A DNA stretch of 64,000 bases from Flaviflexus huanghaiensis (GCF_014118685.1 NZ_JACFAK010000002.1:186001-250000); one strand, 5' to 3'; shown: positions 9,875-18,810, counted from the stretch's first letter. Numbers and translations: made by a program. Notes: generated by a model from the sequence alone, not told the origin.

Positions 9875-11095
9875 TCAGCTCCTCTGGTCGTGGGCCGTCG
9901 CGGCGTCTGTTGCGTGGCTACGCTCGAGCTGGTGTCGCGCCCGGTTTACCTGGTTCTGTAGCGTCGCTGTCGTGTCCTTCATAGCGATGGCAGCCTCGAC
10001 CTTGAACCTATCGATTTCGTCCAGGGCTTGGAAGACGTTGTCGAACGCCTGCTGCAATTTGTCAGGATCGATCGTCGCCTTTGCGGCGGTCTCGTGAATG
10101 GCAGTGCCTTGGGAGCGCAACATCTCGGATGTCTGAAGGATCATGTCTGACGTCGTCGTGTTGAGTGCCTCGATCTGGGATAGAACGATCTTTTGCTGAG
10201 CAACTGCTTGCGCAACAATGACGGCAACGCGAAGTGCAGACAGAGTGGTATCAAGGGCTCGGTCGACACCCTTGATGAGCTCGGAGTTGTTCTTCTTAAC
10301 AACATCTAGTGCGAGATACGCCTGCACGGAGACCGCGAGCTGGGTCATGAGATCCTGGTGGCGTTGACGAATGTAAAAGAGCGCATCGGTCTCGAGCGCG
10401 GCGACATCGTCGTCACGTCCCTCGGCCCGTAGGTTGGCGATGCGCTGTTCGAGCTCGTTGCCGAGATGGTTGGCGAGGACCGAATAGTTGGCGAGGTATC
10501 CCATCGCCTCCCACAGCGCATCCCGCTCGGTCTGGATCGCAGCGTTATCATGCCGCAACTCATCCTGCCCTCCGCGAAGCGACTTTGTGATCGCGTCGAG
10601 GTGCGACTGAGCTGACTCGTACTTCATGAAGTAGCGTTCGAGAGATTTTCCGCCCGGCAGGAACTTGAACAGTCTCTTACCGCCTGTGAGGTCATGCCTC
10701 TTCGGGTCGAGGTCGGTGACGATCTGCCGAAGCTCTTCGATCGTTTTGCCCGTGCGCGAGGCCGGATCGTTGCCGGCGGAAGAGAATGAGGCGGGCCGGT
10801 CGAGCATGCGGCTCGACGACGTGCTCGCCTGGGCCATGATGCCCTCGCCGAGCCGAGTGAGCTGAGCGAGCTTTGTTTGAAATTCCGGACTGCGCGGCTC
10901 CGCTGCGAGGAGATCGTCAAGAAACCTGCGTGCTGTATCCGCGTGCTTCTCTTGCTCATCGGAGTCGACGAGGATCATTCCACCGACCTTCTCGGGTTGA
11001 TGGACCACGACCGCGTCCGCAGGCCTTGGCGGTTCGAGGATCAGCGGGTTGTCTGCAGGTCGGCTCGGCTCGCCAAGATCAAGTGGGTTCGACAT
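9875..11095 (-). CDS. telA: TelA family toxic-anion resistance protein
   Basis: A 406-residue soluble, mostly alpha-helical protein. The central region (ELEQRIANLRAEG, then QRHQDLMTQLAVSVQAYLALDVVKKNN) and the segment ALDTTLSALRVAVIVAQAVAQQ are characteristic of the TelA/KlaA family. That family is linked to tellurite and toxic-anion tolerance and to envelope stress; the mechanism is not settled. The N-terminus (1-45) is Pro/Asp-rich and disordered. It is the first gene of a two-gene operon. The interval 11096-11335 before it holds no recognisable gene. Confidence 0.85.
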   Translation of the reverse strand: MSNPLDLGEPSRPADNPLILEPPRPADAVVVHQPEKVGGMILVDSDEQEKHADTARRFLDDLLAAEPRSPEFQTKLAQLTRLGEGIMAQASTSSSRMLDRPASFSSAGNDPASRTGKTIEELRQIVTDLDPKRHDLTGGKRLFKFLPGGKSLERYFMKYESAQSHLDAITKSLRGGQDELRHDNAAIQTERDALWEAMGYLANYSVLANHLGNELEQRIANLRAEGRDDDVAALETDALFYIRQRHQDLMTQLAVSVQAYLALDVVKKNNSELIKGVDRALDTTLSALRVAVIVAQAVAQQKIVLSQIEALNTTTSDMILQTSEMLRSQGTAIHETAAKATIDPDKLQQAFDNVFQALDEIDRFKVEAAIAMKDTTATLQNQVNRARHQLERSHATDAATAHDQRS

Positions 11096-11335
11096 GCGGT
11101 GTTCTCCTTCGTCATTCGCCCCTCATTTCTCTCCCTTTGCCTGCCGGCGTATCCAACACTTCAAGCTCGGGATTGGGGAGTAAAGTGCGGCACCATCTTA
11201 CTCATCCTTCCTGGCAGATCCCGCAGAACGTTCGGAGATATGAGCCCATGGCCCGTTGGCATTGCCATTGCATCGACAATGTCGGCTCGGTGCTGATAGA
11301 ACCGCAGAATCAGCGCCGCTCAGAGCGCCGCTTTT

Positions 11336-12214
11336 TCAGAGATCGCTGGCCGATAGAGACTCGAGTGCGGCGTCAATCTGTTCGCTGTTTGGTTTCCACC
11401 CCTGCGCTCCGATCACAGTCGTCGAGATCGCGGCTGCCGCCATTGCTCGCCTCACTGAAAAGTCAACCGGATGGCCATGCGCGAGATAGTGGCACAGTGT
11501 TCCGGCGAAGCAGTCGCCCGCTCCGGTTGCGTCCACCGTTTCTACGCGGTGGGCGGGAAGGCTGGATGGGGCCCCGTCCGGGGGATAGATGACGGCGCCG
11601 CGCGATCCGCGGGTCTCAACGGCAGTTGTGCGCGGTCGAGATGAGACTCCTGCGAGTGCGTCCCACCCGGCTTCGTTAGTGATGAGGAGTCGGCAATGAT
11701 CGAGGGCATGCCTGACCGCTTCGTCGTGGACCATCCACTCTTCGACACCGGCGACAACCCGATGACCTTGTCCCGCCGCGACGAGGGCAATGATGGCCGT
11801 GGGGGAGTAGGAGACGTAGACGAGGTCGGCTAGCGCCAGCTGATTGAGGTCCAAGGGTTCGAGATCTAGGCCGACACCGATGTCCACGATCACTTCTCGG
11901 GCTTCACCACGCAGGAGAACAGTGGCAAAAGCTGTCCGGCCGGGACGCACAGCAGTATGCGAGTTATCGAGTCCGCGCTCACGGAGGGCTTCTAAGACCC
12001 ATTGGCCGTTGGGGTCGTTCCCGATCGCCGCGTGCAGTGTGACCTCGGAGCCCAGTGAACGGGCGGCGAATGCGGAGTTCGCGCCAGTTCCTCCCAGCCC
12101 CCACCGGCTCCGCAGTGGCGTTACCTTCTCATCGGCTGCCGGTTCGATCGGCAGTTCAATGATGTAGTCAACGGCGGCGTCACCGATGACACTTACCCGT
12201 GCCGGTCGAATCAC
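11336..12214 (-). CDS. PfkB-family sugar/nucleoside kinase
   Basis: A ribokinase-fold kinase of 292 residues when started at the GTG at 12214, which overlaps the ureohydrolase stop as GTGA; a TTG at 12223 would add three residues. The PfkB signatures are visible: GLGGTGANSAFAARSLGS (substrate site) and VDATGAGDCFAGT with the catalytic Asp near 234. It should phosphorylate a sugar or nucleoside hydroxyl with ATP. It is the last gene of the operon encoding the ADP-ribosylglycohydrolase homologue, ABC transporter and ureohydrolase. This suggests it acts on the sugar released from the imported compound. The exact substrate is unknown. Confidence 0.85.
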   Translation of the reverse strand: MIRPARVSVIGDAAVDYIIELPIEPAADEKVTPLRSRWGLGGTGANSAFAARSLGSEVTLHAAIGNDPNGQWVLEALRERGLDNSHTAVRPGRTAFATVLLRGEAREVIVDIGVGLDLEPLDLNQLALADLVYVSYSPTAIIALVAAGQGHRVVAGVEEWMVHDEAVRHALDHCRLLITNEAGWDALAGVSSRPRTTAVETRGSRGAVIYPPDGAPSSLPAHRVETVDATGAGDCFAGTLCHYLAHGHPVDFSVRRAMAAAAISTTVIGAQGWKPNSEQIDAALESLSASDL

Positions 12215-13158
12215 GGCTCGCAAGTCCCTGCAAGCATCTCGAGGGCGATGCCGCAGGCGAGCCGAGCGCTAATACCCGATAGGTCATAGATTGGAGCAAG
12301 TTCCACCATGTCGATCGCAATCGGTTTGGCCTGGCCAAGTATGCGGGCGATCTTCAGTGCTTCGCGGGCCGTGAAACCTCCGGGCTCGGGCGTTCCGGTT
12401 CCGGGGAACGCCCCGGCGTCGGTCGAGTCGAGATCATAGGTGACGTAGAGACCATCGACTCCGTCGGTTGCGATCTCGATTGCTTCGGCCAGCGCACGTT
12501 CCAGTCCCAACTCCTCAATACGGTCCATGCCGAACCAGGTGATGCCAAGCTCCGCCGCCATCTCTACTTGGTCGCGCGGATTGAGCCAGCCGTGTACGCC
12601 GAATACGACCGTATTCGCACCACCAACGTTCGGCAGCTCCGCAGTGCGTATTGTTGGACAGCCGCTACTCAGACGCTCACCTGCAACGTCTCGAGCCGTG
12701 TCGAGGTGGGCGTCGATCGCGATGTATCCCATGCGGGAGACGGTTGCGGCCGCGCCCTGCGTCGCCCCGATCGTCAGGGAATGGTTGCCGCCAACCAGGA
12801 AAGGTAGCGCGCCCTGGTCTCGAATCATGCGGACGTGGTCGGCGATGCTCTCCATCGTCCGGGCGGCGTTGGGCGGAATGACGGCGACGTCTCCTGCATC
12901 GACGGTGGGGAGCGCGCTCCACAGGTCGTGTCCCCGCTGGGCGTCGTAACCGAAGAACCAGCTGGAGGCATCGCGGAAGGCACGCGGGCCCATGTTTGCG
13001 CCATTGCGTCCAGCATTTCCTTCATCCCAGGGCACGCCTGCGATGGCGCAGAGCGCGCCGCCGAGATCGGTAGCTGGGGCCTGCGGGCGACCGAAGAATG
13101 TCGCGACGCCGGACTGGATAACGCCCAGCGCCCCATCGGTTGTATGATTACTCGTCAT
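12211..13158 (-). CDS. Ureohydrolase (arginase/agmatinase superfamily)
   Basis: A 315-residue binuclear-metal hydrolase that should split urea from a guanidino group. All metal ligands are present: H126 (GGNHS), D149/H151/D153 (IDAHLDT) and D242/D244 (YDLDSTD), followed by PGTGTPEPGG. The usual GGDHS is GGNHS here; that position does not bind metal. The substrate loop (NAGRNGANMGPRAFR) is of the agmatinase/guanidinobutyrase type rather than classical arginase, so arginine itself is not assured. It is fifth in a six-gene operon with a DraG-like hydrolase and a sugar-type ABC importer, an unusual setting for this enzyme. Confidence 0.85.
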   Translation of the reverse strand: MTSNHTTDGALGVIQSGVATFFGRPQAPATDLGGALCAIAGVPWDEGNAGRNGANMGPRAFRDASSWFFGYDAQRGHDLWSALPTVDAGDVAVIPPNAARTMESIADHVRMIRDQGALPFLVGGNHSLTIGATQGAAATVSRMGYIAIDAHLDTARDVAGERLSSGCPTIRTAELPNVGGANTVVFGVHGWLNPRDQVEMAAELGITWFGMDRIEELGLERALAEAIEIATDGVDGLYVTYDLDSTDAGAFPGTGTPEPGGFTAREALKIARILGQAKPIAIDMVELAPIYDLSGISARLACGIALEMLAGTCEP

Positions 13159-13180
13159 TGTTATCTCCTTTTCATTTTTT

Positions 13181-13200
13181 CGACGGCGAGGTTGCCGTCG
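13181..13200 (-). other. Intercistronic hairpin before the ureohydrolase
   Basis: CGACGGC and GCCGTCG pair over 7 bp with a 6-nt loop in the 64-bp gap between permease and ureohydrolase. On the transcribed strand it is followed by A-rich sequence and the AAAAGGAG ribosome site. It is therefore not a terminator; it may separate translation or stability of the transport and enzyme halves of the mRNA. Confidence 0.4.
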
Positions 13201-13222
13201 GAGTGGGTGGGGTGGGGTAGCT

Positions 13223-14068
13223 TCACTTCCCCACCCCCATGGTTAGACCCATGACGAGGTGGCGCTGCATGTACAAGGCGGTGAGCATTCCTGGCAGTGC
13301 GGCTACGATGGCGGCTGCCGCCATCCATCCCCACCGTACTTGGTCAAAGCCGATGGCCTGGAGGATACCTACAGTGACGGGCTGGGTGTTCTGGCCGGAC
13401 AGCACGAGTCCCATAAGGAGGTTATTCCAGCTGAAAATGAACGCAAGAATTGCTGCGCTGGCGACACCGGGACGAATCACGGGTATGACGACGGTCCACA
13501 GCGTGCGAAGAGGGCTGCAACCGTCCAGCTGGGCCGCCTCCTCGATCTCGACGGGAACGTCGCTGAGGAAAGTGCGAACGATCCAGATCACCATGGGGAT
13601 CGTGATGAGTTGGTGGGCGAGGATCATGCCGATGAAGGTGTCGTAGAGACCGATCCGCTGATAGATGCCGTAAAGCGGAATGATGACCATCAGCTCCGGA
13701 GCGAACCGAAATGACATGAATGTGAAGGCGAGCGAATCCTCTCCGCGAGTGCGACCCCGGATCAGCGCGTACGCGGCCGGCACTCCGACGAGCAGGGACA
13801 GAAGGACTGCACCGCCGGAGATGATCGCCGAGTTGCGGAGGTAGCGGACGAACTCGCCTGCTCCGGAGCTGAGAGACGACGAGTCACCCAGGATGACAGA
13901 TTGGTAATTCTCCACCGTTGGTTGGAAGACGAACGTCGGAGGGTAGGCGATGACATCGCCGTACCCCTTGAGCGACATCATGACGATCCACACGAGTGGG
14001 AAAAGCAGGAACGTTAGCAATGCGACGTAGGCGACGAGGAAGCCGAGCTTCGGAATTGTTCGTGTCAT
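13223..14068 (-). CDS. Carbohydrate ABC permease (MalG-like)
   Basis: A 281-residue inner-membrane permease with six hydrophobic segments. The cytoplasmic EAA loop is clear (EIEEAAQLDGCSPLRTLWTV, then IPVIRPG) and marks the site that docks the ATPase. Together with the gene upstream it forms the heterodimeric channel of a CUT1-type importer (MalFG class), which usually carries oligosaccharides or glycosides. No ATP-binding subunit is encoded in the operon, so a shared MsiK-like ATPase elsewhere is likely, as is common in actinobacteria. Confidence 0.9.
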   Translation of the reverse strand: MTRTIPKLGFLVAYVALLTFLLFPLVWIVMMSLKGYGDVIAYPPTFVFQPTVENYQSVILGDSSSLSSGAGEFVRYLRNSAIISGGAVLLSLLVGVPAAYALIRGRTRGEDSLAFTFMSFRFAPELMVIIPLYGIYQRIGLYDTFIGMILAHQLITIPMVIWIVRTFLSDVPVEIEEAAQLDGCSPLRTLWTVVIPVIRPGVASAAILAFIFSWNNLLMGLVLSGQNTQPVTVGILQAIGFDQVRWGWMAAAAIVAALPGMLTALYMQRHLVMGLTMGVGK

Positions 14069-14077
14069 GAGTCTCCC

Positions 14078-15034
14078 TCACCCGACCGCGTTGACTGTTC
14101 GGCGCCAGAGCCGCAGAAGAAGAAAACTGACGACGTAGACGACTATCCAGAGAATGAAGATGATCGTCATAGCCGCTGAGGGGCTCGAGAAGCGAAAGGC
14201 CTCTTCGTAACCGAGAACATGGAGCAACCGGGTGGAGTCGAGGGGTCCGCCGCGGGTGACCGGCCAAATGAGATCGAACTGCTTGAGGCTGTCGGCGACT
14301 CGGAAAATGGAAACGAGCACGACATAGGGGGCAATCCACGGCAGGCTGACGTGACGGAACATGTTCCACGCGCTGGCGCCGTCCACCTTGGCGGCCTCAT
14401 GCAACTCTGTGGGTAGCGATTGTAGCCCGGCGAGGACGATGAGCGCGCTGAAGGGAGTAAACACCCATGTATCGATCAGTATGACGGACATAAGGGCTGT
14501 ACTGGTGTCAGTCAGCCAAGGGAAGGGGTCCACACCGAACCATCCGAGCATCCAGTTCAGCACCCCGGAGCTCGGCTGCATCATCGTCTTCCACATGAGG
14601 CCAGCGACGATCGGCGGTATGAGGAGAGGCAGGACGAGTGTACGGCGACCTATCCAGCTGCCGAAGCTCGACCGGGAGAGGAGCACAGCGACCGCGATTG
14701 ACAGTGGGAGTTGGATCGCCAGGACCGCGGCGGCGTAAAAGACTGTCCGGCCGAGGCTTGCGAGGAAAGAGGGATTGCTAAGCATTTCAATGTAGTTACT
14801 CAGACCGACGAAGTTCGGACTTCCGGTGTAACTCTTCTCGTCTGTGAGGCTGGTCCACACTCCGTCCGCGAACGGGATCATGATCCCGATAAGCAGAAGC
14901 AGGGCGGGCAGAAGCATCAGGACATATGTGCGCTGCGCTGAACGTTGTGCCCCTCTTCCGGCACGGACCTCGTGAGGGTTCGTGCCGGAAGGGCGAAGGG
15001 CGGGAGCTCTGCGCGACGTCGGCGTCGCGGACAT
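14078..15034 (-). CDS. Carbohydrate ABC permease (MalF-like)
   Basis: A 318-residue permease. A cytoplasmic N-terminal tail of about 35 residues, rich in Arg/Ala/Pro, is followed by six membrane helices. The EAA loop reads ELHEAAKVDGASAWNMFRHV, then SLPWIAP. It is the MalF-like partner of the following MalG-like gene, separated by only 9 bp, and lies directly after the binding-protein gene. Sequence alone does not give the substrate. The association with hydrolase and kinase genes suggests a glycosylated compound. Confidence 0.9.
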   Translation of the reverse strand: MSATPTSRRAPALRPSGTNPHEVRAGRGAQRSAQRTYVLMLLPALLLLIGIMIPFADGVWTSLTDEKSYTGSPNFVGLSNYIEMLSNPSFLASLGRTVFYAAAVLAIQLPLSIAVAVLLSRSSFGSWIGRRTLVLPLLIPPIVAGLMWKTMMQPSSGVLNWMLGWFGVDPFPWLTDTSTALMSVILIDTWVFTPFSALIVLAGLQSLPTELHEAAKVDGASAWNMFRHVSLPWIAPYVVLVSIFRVADSLKQFDLIWPVTRGGPLDSTRLLHVLGYEEAFRFSSPSAAMTIIFILWIVVYVVSFLLLRLWRRTVNAVG

Positions 15035-15065
15035 GGCACTCCTCTATGGATGCGGGAACAGGTTG

Positions 15066-16457
15066 TCAGTTGAGGATGGAATCAATCTCGTCGGCGGCAG
15101 ACTTCAGATGTTCTTCAGTGTTGCCGTCAAAATAGGACGCCTGTAGAGCTTCAGCCCAAATGTCCAGCACGCGGGTGAGTTCAGGGTGAGGGGGGAACCT
15201 AATCGCGGAGATCTCTGCTGTGGCCTCGAGAACCTCACGGTACTGCCCTGGGGTCTCACCCCATTCGTCCACCATTGCCGAGAGCTCCTCGTCCTCCCAG
15301 GCGGAAGCACGAACCGGGTTCATGTTGCCGGCAAGGTTTGTCTCGAGCAAGACATCGGGACTTGTCAACCACTGCATGAAGGTCCACGCAGCGCCCTTGT
15401 CCTGGGAACCGGAGTTCATACTGACCTGCCACACCCACGCACCAGTGGCGCGGCCAGCAGGCCCCTCAGGAACCAGTGCGTAGCCGACATCATCGGAGAT
15501 GGAGGATTCCTCCGGATTCTCATACGTCGCCGCGAAGAGGTCGGCTTCATTAAGGGCCATCGCAAATCGTCCCGAAGCCATGCCCTGCAGGACCTCGTAC
15601 CATGTGAACGCCGCGGCATCGTCCGGTGATCCGGCCTTGACGATTTCGAGGAACATCTCGGCGGCTTCGATGCCCCCCGGGCTGGCAATCGCGACTTCAC
15701 CGTTCTCGTCAAGAAGATGGACGCCGTAGGACTGCGCCATGCTCGCCCATGTGAGGTACGTGAGGTCCCAGTACCGGTCGAACCGAGTGACGATAGGGTA
15801 GCTGTTACCCTCAAGAGTCTCACTGAGTTTCTCTGTGACCTCGAGGACCTCCTCGTAAGTCTCAGGGACCTCGACGTCGGCCTCTTCGAGCATGCTGGGG
15901 CGGTACGTGAGGTTGTAGGACTCGAAGTTGATCGGCAACGCCCACGTTGATCCCTCGCCGATTCCTTCACCCAGCTCGAGGTTCCACTGCCCAGATTCGT
16001 AGATTCCGGGCACGAAGTCTTCGACATTGTAGTCTGGCATCGTCACTGCGTCGTTCGCGATGTAATCCTCAAGTGGCTCGAGCCAACCAGCGGCAGCATA
16101 CTGCCAGTTGTGTAGCGGGTCAGTCATGAGAATGTCGTAGTTGCCAGAGCCGGCTGACAGATCGGCCTGGAGCTTGTCGAAGCCCTGTTGCTCGCTGAAC
16201 ACCTCGTAGGACACGTCGATGCCGGTTTGCTCCTCGAACTCGGGGATGAGGGGTTCAAGCGCTGAGACAAAAGGGTGCTCGATGAGAAGAAGGTTGATTG
16301 AGGAGCCCTCAAAAGCGCGGGGGTCATACGTTTCCCCGCTTCGCAGGGTCTCGCCTCCCGCCGAGGCGCCATCGTCCGAGTCGGAGGCGCCGCAGGCCGC
16401 TAGCCCAGTGCTACCTAAGGCTAGGGCCACGAATGCGGCCGCTGTGCGTGATTTCAT
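15066..16457 (-). CDS. Extracellular solute-binding lipoprotein (ABC, sugar type)
   Basis: A 463-residue secreted binding protein. The N-terminus has a basic start, a hydrophobic stretch and the lipobox LAAC, with the modified Cys at residue 22, so it is anchored to the outer face of the membrane. The mature part resembles family-1 sugar-binding proteins (PEFEEQTGIDVSYEVF; DILMTDPLHNWQYAAAGWLEPL). Its ligand pocket cannot be assigned. It captures the substrate for the two permeases downstream and is normally the most highly expressed part of such operons. It lies 36 bp after the ADP-ribosylglycohydrolase gene. Confidence 0.9.
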   Translation of the reverse strand: MKSRTAAAFVALALGSTGLAACGASDSDDGASAGGETLRSGETYDPRAFEGSSINLLLIEHPFVSALEPLIPEFEEQTGIDVSYEVFSEQQGFDKLQADLSAGSGNYDILMTDPLHNWQYAAAGWLEPLEDYIANDAVTMPDYNVEDFVPGIYESGQWNLELGEGIGEGSTWALPINFESYNLTYRPSMLEEADVEVPETYEEVLEVTEKLSETLEGNSYPIVTRFDRYWDLTYLTWASMAQSYGVHLLDENGEVAIASPGGIEAAEMFLEIVKAGSPDDAAAFTWYEVLQGMASGRFAMALNEADLFAATYENPEESSISDDVGYALVPEGPAGRATGAWVWQVSMNSGSQDKGAAWTFMQWLTSPDVLLETNLAGNMNPVRASAWEDEELSAMVDEWGETPGQYREVLEATAEISAIRFPPHPELTRVLDIWAEALQASYFDGNTEEHLKSAADEIDSILN

Positions 16458-16493
16458 GTCAGCTCCTTTGCTGAAGTTGGGGACAGTTATGCG

Positions 16494-17570
16494 TCAGAGG
16501 GTCGCGCGGGCGACACGAGCGATGTCGGCCGCGAGCGGGTTGAGGTCTAGATTGTTGGCTTCGAGCACTTGTGCAAGCTTGTCTGCCGGGACAGCGTCGA
16601 ATCCCGCGTAGGCGCCGGCAATCGAGCAGGCCATGCATCCGACGGTGTCCGTGTCATCGCCTGAGTTAGCGGCGGCGACGGCGGCGAGCCAGGGGTCCCC
16701 GGCGGCTGCAACGAAGAAGCCAATCGCGGCCGGGACTGCCTCGGCGGCGTGAAGGCCAGTGCCCACTGTTTGGGCGATGTCGCGGACCGCGGTGTCCAGA
16801 TCCGGCGATGTCGAGGCAATCCGTACGGCCAGCTCGATGCGTCGGCCGATATGGGCTCCAGCAACTTCGCGGCCTTCCATGGCTCCAATGCTGTGGCCGA
16901 GTTCGGCGCCATGGAGGGCCGCGCGCACGACGTCGAGGATCGTCGCGTCGTCACGTAACGCGACCGCGACCGCGGCAGCGACCGCGCCAGCCCCCGAGAC
17001 TCCAATAGAGGTGAAGTGGCTTGGTCGGCAGGTCACTGCCGCAGCACGGACGGCCCCTTCTACGTCGCCTGGGTGGACAAGCCCTGCGGGGGCGACACGC
17101 ATGGCGCCGCCGTTGCTGGCTCCCATGGTCGCTTCGCGACCTTCCGCCCCGATGGTGTCGGGGTCAGCGCCATTTTCCAGGGCTTCTATGGCTCGCCGTG
17201 TGCTTGGGCCAGCGAAGTGCGGGAAGTAGTCAGGGTTGCGTGACCAGGTAATAAGCATGTCAGCCACGTCTCTTGACGTCACCTGGCCGTTTCCGCGAAC
17301 GAAGGCCTCGGCCAGCATGATCATTTGACTCGAGTCATCGGTGAACTGGGCCGCCTTTCTGCCTTTGGCGTAGGGCGAGTCTCCCGGTGGAGCGAAGAAG
17401 GTTTCGACCCGACCACCAAACAGTTGGCGGATTTCGTTCATGCTCCGCTGTTCGGTCGGCGCTCCTAAAGCGTCGCCAATCACGGCAGCAGACAGCGAGC
17501 CGAGAACCTTGTTCTCCAGGCGGGTAAAGGTTGAGGTCGCGAGAGCGGATACCTGCATATCGTGTTTCAT
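16494..17570 (-). CDS. ADP-ribosylglycohydrolase (DraG/ARH) family hydrolase
   Basis: A 358-residue all-helical hydrolase of the DraG/ARH family, which cleaves N- or O-glycosidic bonds of ADP-ribosylated groups (for example arginine guanidino nitrogen) using two divalent metals. The metal ligands are visible: GDALGAPTE (D33 to E40), TDDSS (T77-D78-D79) and the C-terminal DDTDT (D306, D308, T309). An ATG at 17624 is possible. GAGGAAG sits 4 nt before the ATG at 17570, so the shorter form MKHDMQVS is preferred. It is first in the operon, divergent from the GntR gene. In this catabolic context it may process a small imported glycoside rather than a protein. Confidence 0.85.
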   Translation of the reverse strand: MKHDMQVSALATSTFTRLENKVLGSLSAAVIGDALGAPTEQRSMNEIRQLFGGRVETFFAPPGDSPYAKGRKAAQFTDDSSQMIMLAEAFVRGNGQVTSRDVADMLITWSRNPDYFPHFAGPSTRRAIEALENGADPDTIGAEGREATMGASNGGAMRVAPAGLVHPGDVEGAVRAAAVTCRPSHFTSIGVSGAGAVAAAVAVALRDDATILDVVRAALHGAELGHSIGAMEGREVAGAHIGRRIELAVRIASTSPDLDTAVRDIAQTVGTGLHAAEAVPAAIGFFVAAAGDPWLAAVAAANSGDDTDTVGCMACSIAGAYAGFDAVPADKLAQVLEANNLDLNPLAADIARVARATL

Positions 17571-17631
17571 TGATCTTCCTCGATAGACAGTGGCGAACGC
17601 CACGATTTGGCTATGCTGACACATGTAGGAC

Positions 17632-17647
17632 CAAGTGTCAACACTTG
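17632..17647. promoter_or_regulatory. Candidate operator palindrome for the GntR regulator
   Basis: CAAGTGT-CA-ACACTTG has perfect 7-bp arms around a 2-bp spacer. It sits in the divergent intergenic region, 62 bp upstream of the hydrolase start and about 100 bp upstream of gntR. A second, overlapping repeat (CTTGT-TGGT-ACAAG, 17644-17657) extends it. The size suits a dimeric HutC-type GntR protein. Confidence 0.6.
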
Positions 17648-17749
17648 TTGGTACAAGATGAATTGTTTAATCTGAGAGGCGCCGTTTTTCGCGACAATGC
17701 GCTGAATTTACAAAGCGTCGGTGAGATGATGAGAGTGGGAGGGTAGGAC

Positions 17750-18451
17750 ATGAGCAGTGCGCATGAACGGGTGGCGGATATGCTCCGAGCTGAGATCACT
17801 GAGAATCGTTGGCGTGCCGGCGACCGGATCCCTGGCGAGATGGAGCTCGCGGCACGATGCGGGGTTTCGCGAAATACGATCCGGCGTGCCCTCGACACTC
17901 TCGCCAATGCCAACGTCATTCGACGTCACCAAGGCAAAGGGACGTTCGTGGCTGAACAGGGCGTGAGTCATGTTTTGGGCGACTTGAAGAGCTTCACCGA
18001 GATCATTGAGGATCTGGGGATGAAACCAGGCGTGCGTGACGTCACCATTTATGTTGACCCTGATCCGCCTTCTGAAGCCGTGGAGTTCCTTCCCGGTAAG
18101 CACCTGTGGCTGATCGAACGAGTACGAACTGCTAATGGACAGCCGTTCTGCCTTATGCAGTCATGGCTGGCCGATGCGGCAGCATCCTCCATCGTGCCCT
18201 CACATCTTGAAGAGACACAGTCGCTTTATCGAATCCTCGCTGATATGGACCTGCGTCCTGCACACGCCACCGAAATCATTCGAGCGGAGGCCGCGACACT
18301 TGCCGAGGCAAGAATGCTTGGCGTCGAGCAGGGCACGCCACTTTTGACGGCATATCGGTGGACGTCAGACTCCCGGGGCCAGCCGATTGAATACGTCCGA
18401 AGCACTTCACCGGGCAATAGATACCAATACGTTATTAAGCTCCAGCAGTAA
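17750..18451 (+). CDS. GntR/HutC-family transcriptional regulator
   Basis: A 233-residue regulator. Residues about 8-70 form the winged helix-turn-helix (IPGEMELAARCGVSRNTIRRALDTL, then GKGTFVAEQ). The C-terminal part is a UTRA ligand-binding domain of the HutC type (KSFTEIIEDLGMKPG; SLYRILADMDLRP; AYRWTSDSRGQPIEYVRS). It probably represses the divergent transport/hydrolase operon and releases DNA on binding an imported compound or its phosphorylated product. The ATG follows GGGAGGGTAGGAC. The region 18452-18738 after it has no gene I can recognise. Confidence 0.88.
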   Translation: MSSAHERVADMLRAEITENRWRAGDRIPGEMELAARCGVSRNTIRRALDTLANANVIRRHQGKGTFVAEQGVSHVLGDLKSFTEIIEDLGMKPGVRDVTIYVDPDPPSEAVEFLPGKHLWLIERVRTANGQPFCLMQSWLADAAASSIVPSHLEETQSLYRILADMDLRPAHATEIIRAEAATLAEARMLGVEQGTPLLTAYRWTSDSRGQPIEYVRSTSPGNRYQYVIKLQQ

Positions 18452-18738
18452 CAGCGAGGCTAGGACAAGGCTGAGTCACGACACTGATGCAAGGCTTCGG
18501 GGAGTACGGACATCCAGCGATCTTCTCACCGACGGACATTGGTGAATACGCGCCAACACAACGAAGGCTCCGGCTACAGTCCTTCCGTTAACGCCGCCAG
18601 GCCGCAGAAAACCGTGGTGTGCTGGTGCTGCCCGGCGGCGGTGGAACTGATGTGGTCGAGCTCCATCTGCCGTGAAGCTCCGATACCTCTCTCACCCTCA
18701 GACCGTCTTCACCGCACGGCTTCGAGTCGAACGCATGG

Positions 18739-18810
18739 TGGGCGATACTGGGTTCGAACCAGTGACCTCCTCGGTGTGAACGAGGCGCTCTACCACTGAG
18801 CTAATCGCCC
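18739..18810 (-). tRNA. tRNA-Val (CAC)
   Basis: A 72-nt cloverleaf folds fully: acceptor GGGCGAT/ATCGCCC, anticodon stem CCTCG/CGAGG with loop TTCACAC (anticodon CAC), T arm ACTGG-TTCGAAC-CCAGT, discriminator A. CCA is not encoded. It is opposite in strand to the next three tRNA genes. Confidence 0.95.

Noticed and set aside
18452-18738. Possible small gene between gntR and the tRNA genes
   Set aside because: The frames there lack ribosome sites and family resemblance, and one would run into the opposite-strand tRNA.
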